This document shows positions 61,165 to 64,000 of a DNA stretch of 64,000 nt, piece by piece. The position numbers and the translations under genes were made by a program. Source of the DNA: CAIYOL01 sp964507485. GTDB lineage: Bacteria > Planctomycetota > Phycisphaerae > Sedimentisphaerales > Anaerobacaceae. The DNA lies in NCBI GenBank assembly GCA_964507485.1, contig CAZDQP010000002.1, forward strand, positions 1 through 64,000, given 5' to 3'. How positions within the stretch are numbered: position 1 is the first letter of the stretch; the number at the start of each line of letters is the position of its first letter. The notes under the pieces were generated by a model. That model did not search any database. It worked only from the letters and a program-made list of their open reading frames with translations, and had not been told where the DNA came from.

Positions 61165-61688
61165 CAAAAAAAACAGCAAAGTTGAAAAAAGTCTTCGAAG
61201 ACCATGGGCTGATTATACACAGCTCCGGAGAGCTTATCGATGGTGTTAAGGCACGAAGGGCAAAAGTAATGCCTGACGAACGGGGTCGATTGGGAGAAAT
61301 ATTCAGATCTGATGACCCTTGGTTTGAAAAATTCGGACAGGTTTATTTCACAACAACATATCCCGGCGTCGTCAAGGCCTGGCATTATCATAAAAAACAA
61401 ACAGATAACTTCTACGTCATAAAAGGAACCGTAAAAATCGCGCTTTATGACCAGCGAAAAGATTCACCAACTTGCGGAACCGTAAATCAGATTTACCTCA
61501 GCGAACACTGCCCCGGCCTGCTTCGCATACCACCGGGTGTTCTGCATGGTTGGATGTCCGTCGGGCAGACAGAAGCTTACATAGTAAACATCGCCTCCGA
61601 AGCATACTGTTATGAACAACCCGACGAATACCGAACTCTCCCCCATGAAAACGACATCCCCTACGACTGGACACGGAAAGATGGCTGA
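61161..61688 (+). CDS. rmlC: RmlC-like dTDP-4-keto-6-deoxyhexose epimerase-family protein
   Basis: A 175-residue cupin-fold member of the dTDP-4-dehydrorhamnose 3,5-epimerase family. VKAWHYHKKQTDNFYVIKG takes the place of the usual RGLHYQ and Q-x-K block. Aligned by eye, the catalytic histidine is kept (AWH), but the following conserved lysine position reads Asp (QTD). DSPTCG and IPPGVLHGWMS are otherwise normal. The protein may thus be a variant epimerase or have another product. Position between rmlA and rmlD supports a role in this deoxyhexose pathway. Its start overlaps the rmlA stop by 4 nt. Confidence 0.8.
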   Translation: MTKKTAKLKKVFEDHGLIIHSSGELIDGVKARRAKVMPDERGRLGEIFRSDDPWFEKFGQVYFTTTYPGVVKAWHYHKKQTDNFYVIKGTVKIALYDQRKDSPTCGTVNQIYLSEHCPGLLRIPPGVLHGWMSVGQTEAYIVNIASEAYCYEQPDEYRTLPHENDIPYDWTRKDG

Positions 61689-62508
61689 AAAAATCGCCAT
61701 ACTCGGTGGTAAGGGTATGCTCGGTTCAGATTTGGCGATTGCTTGCCCGCAGGCAATTGTGCTCGACCTGCCCGACTTTGATATCACAAACGAAAAACAC
61801 CTTACTAACGCCCTGAAAGATGTTGACGCCGTAATTAACTGCGCTGCCTATACGAATGTCGAAAAAGCAGAAAGTGAAAATGAGCTGGCATACAAAATTA
61901 ATGCCGAAGCTGTTGGCAAACTCGCCTCCGTCGCCAAAAACATCGGCGTATGGGTGCTTCACACCAGCACTGATTTCGTCTTCGACGGCAAATCCGATAG
62001 ACCCTACATCGAAACCGACATGCCAAACCCTATAAACACCTACGGAGCAAGCAAATTAGCCGGCGAGAAGCTTTTAGTTGAAAGTGGTTGCCGCTGCTGT
62101 ATAATGCGCATTGAATGGACTTATGGCTCGGCTGGTAACAATTTTGTAGTCAAGATGATTAAACGTGCAAAAGCTGGTGGAAAGTTAAAAGTCGTTGACG
62201 ACCAGATAGGTTCGCCTACCGCCACAACCGAAGTTGCCAAAATAATCTGCAGATTATTGCTAAGCAAGCCCGAGGGCCTGTTTCATTACGCAAGCGATGG
62301 TTACTGCAGCCGTTTCGAAATGGCAAAATTCATTTTTAATAAACTCAATATATCCGTGGATTTAAGCAGTTGTAAAACTGCCGATTTCCCCACTGCTGCC
62401 GCAAGGCCGTTAAACAGCCGTTTCAACTGCTGCAAAATCAAAGCTCTTCTTGACGAGCCGATTGGGCCCTGGCAGACACCATTAGAACATTTTTTGGAGA
62501 GGTTATGA
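61681..62508 (+). CDS. rmlD: dTDP-4-dehydrorhamnose reductase-like protein
   Basis: NAD(P)H-dependent reductase of the SDR superfamily, about 275 residues, for the last step to dTDP-rhamnose or a related 6-deoxyhexose. IAILGGKGMLGSDLAIA binds the cofactor, INCAAYTNVEKAE is the family block, and TSTDFVFDG and YGASKLAGEK supply the catalytic Thr/Tyr/Lys. The ATG at 61681 overlaps the rmlC stop by 8 nt and starts the protein just before the Rossmann fold. A frame to 61612 would overlap too far. The next gene overlaps by 4 nt. Confidence 0.9.
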   Translation: MAEKIAILGGKGMLGSDLAIACPQAIVLDLPDFDITNEKHLTNALKDVDAVINCAAYTNVEKAESENELAYKINAEAVGKLASVAKNIGVWVLHTSTDFVFDGKSDRPYIETDMPNPINTYGASKLAGEKLLVESGCRCCIMRIEWTYGSAGNNFVVKMIKRAKAGGKLKVVDDQIGSPTATTEVAKIICRLLLSKPEGLFHYASDGYCSRFEMAKFIFNKLNISVDLSSCKTADFPTAAARPLNSRFNCCKIKALLDEPIGPWQTPLEHFLERL

Positions 62509-63518
62509 GGAAACTTTTAGTTACAGGCGGTGCCGGATTTATAGGAAGCAATTTCGTCCGAATGGTGCTTCTGGAACACCCCGACTGCTTCATAGCAAAT
62601 CTCGACAAGCTCACGTATGCCGGCAATCTTGAAAACCTCACCGGATTTGAAAACCACCCTAACCACAAATTTGTCAAAGGAGATATCTGTGATGGCACTC
62701 TCGTGGCAAATATCATCGATGAGCATAAAATAGATGTGATTATTAATTTCGCCGCCGAAAGTCACGTCGACCGCTCAATAACTGCCCCGAAGATTTTTAT
62801 CGAAACCAATGTCACCGGTACTCTAACTTTGCTCGAAGCCGCCCGTGACAAAAACCTTCAGCGATTCATCCAGATTTCGACTGATGAAGTCTATGGTGCA
62901 CTCGGCCCGACCGGCAAATTCACCGAGGATACCCCCCTCGCTCCTAACTCGCCGTATTCTGCCAGCAAAGCCGCCGCCGACCATCTCGTAAAAGCTTTCG
63001 GCCACACCTGGGGCCTTAAGTACAACATAACCCGATGCTCAAACAACTACGGCCCATATCAGTTCCCCGAAAAAATGATTCCGCTAATGATAAACAATAC
63101 CCTCAACAATAAAGACCTGCCCATCTATGGCGATGGCCTCTACGTCCGCGACTGGCTGTATGTATATGACCATTGTACGGCGGTATGGAAGATCCTGACC
63201 GACGCCCCGCCGCAGCAAACATACAACATCGGCGGATGCAACGAAAAAACAAACCTTGAGCTGGTCGGATTGATACTCGACCGCCTCGGAAAACCTCAGT
63301 CTCTCATTAAGCACGTAAAAGACAGACCCGGCCACGATAGGCGTTATGCCATAGATGCAAAAAAGATAATGACCGAATTGCACTGGCAGCCCTCCGTAAC
63401 ATTTGAACAGGGAATTCAGAAAACCATCGACTGGTACCTTGAAAATAAAAAATGGCTCGACAATGTTGTCTCTGGTGACTATCAAAAATATTACGACGAT
63501 ATGTATTCGAATCGGTAA
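62505..63518 (+). CDS. rmlB: dTDP-glucose 4,6-dehydratase
   Basis: 337-residue SDR enzyme that converts dTDP-glucose to dTDP-4-keto-6-deoxyglucose. TGGAGFIGSNF (near residue 6) binds NAD, STDEVYG contains the active-site Asp-Glu pair, and YSASKAAADH the Tyr-Lys pair. RCSNNYGPYQFPEKMIP and YGDGLYVRDWLYV are diagnostic of RmlB. Start ATG overlaps the rmlD stop as ATGA. With rmlA upstream, this makes the deoxyhexose branch complete apart from doubt over rmlC. Confidence 0.96.
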   Translation: MRKLLVTGGAGFIGSNFVRMVLLEHPDCFIANLDKLTYAGNLENLTGFENHPNHKFVKGDICDGTLVANIIDEHKIDVIINFAAESHVDRSITAPKIFIETNVTGTLTLLEAARDKNLQRFIQISTDEVYGALGPTGKFTEDTPLAPNSPYSASKAAADHLVKAFGHTWGLKYNITRCSNNYGPYQFPEKMIPLMINNTLNNKDLPIYGDGLYVRDWLYVYDHCTAVWKILTDAPPQQTYNIGGCNEKTNLELVGLILDRLGKPQSLIKHVKDRPGHDRRYAIDAKKIMTELHWQPSVTFEQGIQKTIDWYLENKKWLDNVVSGDYQKYYDDMYSNR

Positions 63519-63548
63519 ACATTGCCGCGCGATGTTCTGAAAAAAGAT

Positions 63549-64000
63549 ATGAAAGACATAAATCCACCACCCATCGTCAGCGTTTGTATCCCCACATATA
63601 ACAGAAAAAATTATCTCAAAGAAGCTCTTCAGAGCGTATTCGCTCAAACATACAAAAACTACGAAATTGTCGTTCTCGATGATGGCTCAACAGATGGCAC
63701 CGAAGAAATGATAAAACAGCTCGATTGCAGTATCAGATACCACTGGCAGGAAAACACCGGCGACGCCGCTTCCAGAAATAAGCTCACCGAGCTCGCGGCA
63801 GGAAGATACATTACCTTCCTCGATTCGGACGACCTGCTGATCCCGGACGCCATCGAGCGTATGATAGCCGTAATGCAGCAGGGAACTGAACCGGTAATAG
63901 TCTACGGCCCATATCTGAGGATAGACCAGTATGGAAATATTATCGGGAAAAATAAAAGAAAACTCCACAGCGGCTTTGTAACGAAACATCTCTTTCAGGA
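63549..64000 (+). CDS. GT2 glycosyltransferase, cut by window end
   Basis: An open frame of about 150 codons begins at the ATG 63549, 30 nt after the rmlB stop, and continues through the window edge without a stop. The translation contains VSVCIPTYNRKNYLKEAL, IVVLDDGSTDGTEEM and YITFLDSDDLLIPDAIERM, a clear GT2 start and metal site. Only the N-terminal half is seen. Its place behind rmlB suggests that it uses the dTDP-6-deoxyhexose, but that is inference. Confidence 0.88.
   Translation, partial: MKDINPPPIVSVCIPTYNRKNYLKEALQSVFAQTYKNYEIVVLDDGSTDGTEEMIKQLDCSIRYHWQENTGDAASRNKLTELAAGRYITFLDSDDLLIPDAIERMIAVMQQGTEPVIVYGPYLRIDQYGNIIGKNKRKLHSGFVTKHLFQ

Noticed and set aside
1..64000. CRISPR arrays, tRNA or rRNA genes, insertion sequences
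   Set aside because: I looked for regularly spaced direct repeats, tRNA-like cloverleaf arms and transposase motifs and saw none that could be supported by eye.

Overview
This 64-kb window is dominated by one large surface-polysaccharide locus. The gene mix (a diderm-type ABC-2 polysaccharide exporter, ClpB, an M3 peptidase, lipoproteins, nonulosonic-acid genes and many cobalamin-type radical SAM proteins) suggests an uncultured Gram-negative-type, probably anaerobic bacterium. Planctomycetota (Phycisphaerae-like) would fit, but that is an impression from gene content and style, not a demonstrated placement. No rRNA, tRNA, transposase, integrase or CRISPR array was seen.

Layout. (1) 1-8065, + strand, housekeeping flank: a small membrane-anchored hypothetical protein, a lipoprotein, an M3 oligoendopeptidase gene interrupted by an in-frame TGA, a ten-repeat beta-propeller lipoprotein, and clpB. 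REP-like palindromes lie between these genes. (2) 8166-11091, + strand: a WbaP/WcaJ-type polyprenyl-phosphate sugar-phosphate transferase and an overlapping GT39-type membrane glycosyltransferase. (3) 11117-60120, - strand: an almost gap-free 49-kb run of about 43 genes. It is read from wzm-wzt (ABC export) through pseB-pseC, radical SAM/methyltransferase/SpsF/WbqC genes, pseI-spsF-pseG, an ATP-grasp/amidohydrolase/methyltransferase/RraA block, two GT-B-like enzymes, a radical SAM/KdsD/Gfo-Idh/class III aminotransferase block, a kinase and methyltransferases, and finally a long tail of GT2 and GT4 glycosyltransferases. (4) 60439-64000, + strand: rmlA-rmlC-like-rmlD-rmlB with 4-8 nt overlaps, behind a good sigma70-like promoter, then a GT2 gene cut by the window end.

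How the genes fit together (inference). Rml enzymes supply a dTDP-6-deoxyhexose. PseB/C/G/I and an SpsF-type cytidylyltransferase supply a CMP-pseudaminic-acid-like sugar. WbaP starts chains on a polyprenyl carrier, roughly ten GT2/GT4 enzymes extend them, eight SAM methyltransferases and other enzymes modify them, and Wzm/Wzt with a C-terminal substrate domain exports them.

The unusual part is the tailoring set. There are four radical SAM proteins with N-terminal cobalamin-type domains and two radical SAM/SPASM paralogues. With them sit a KdsD-like isomerase, a class III aminotransferase, an ATP-grasp ligase, an amidohydrolase, an RraA-like aldolase, WbqC, a nitroreductase and a second SpsF. 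No PseH-type (or any other recognisable) acetyltransferase is visible. The locus is a good candidate for an undescribed, radical-SAM-modified nonulosonate glycan.
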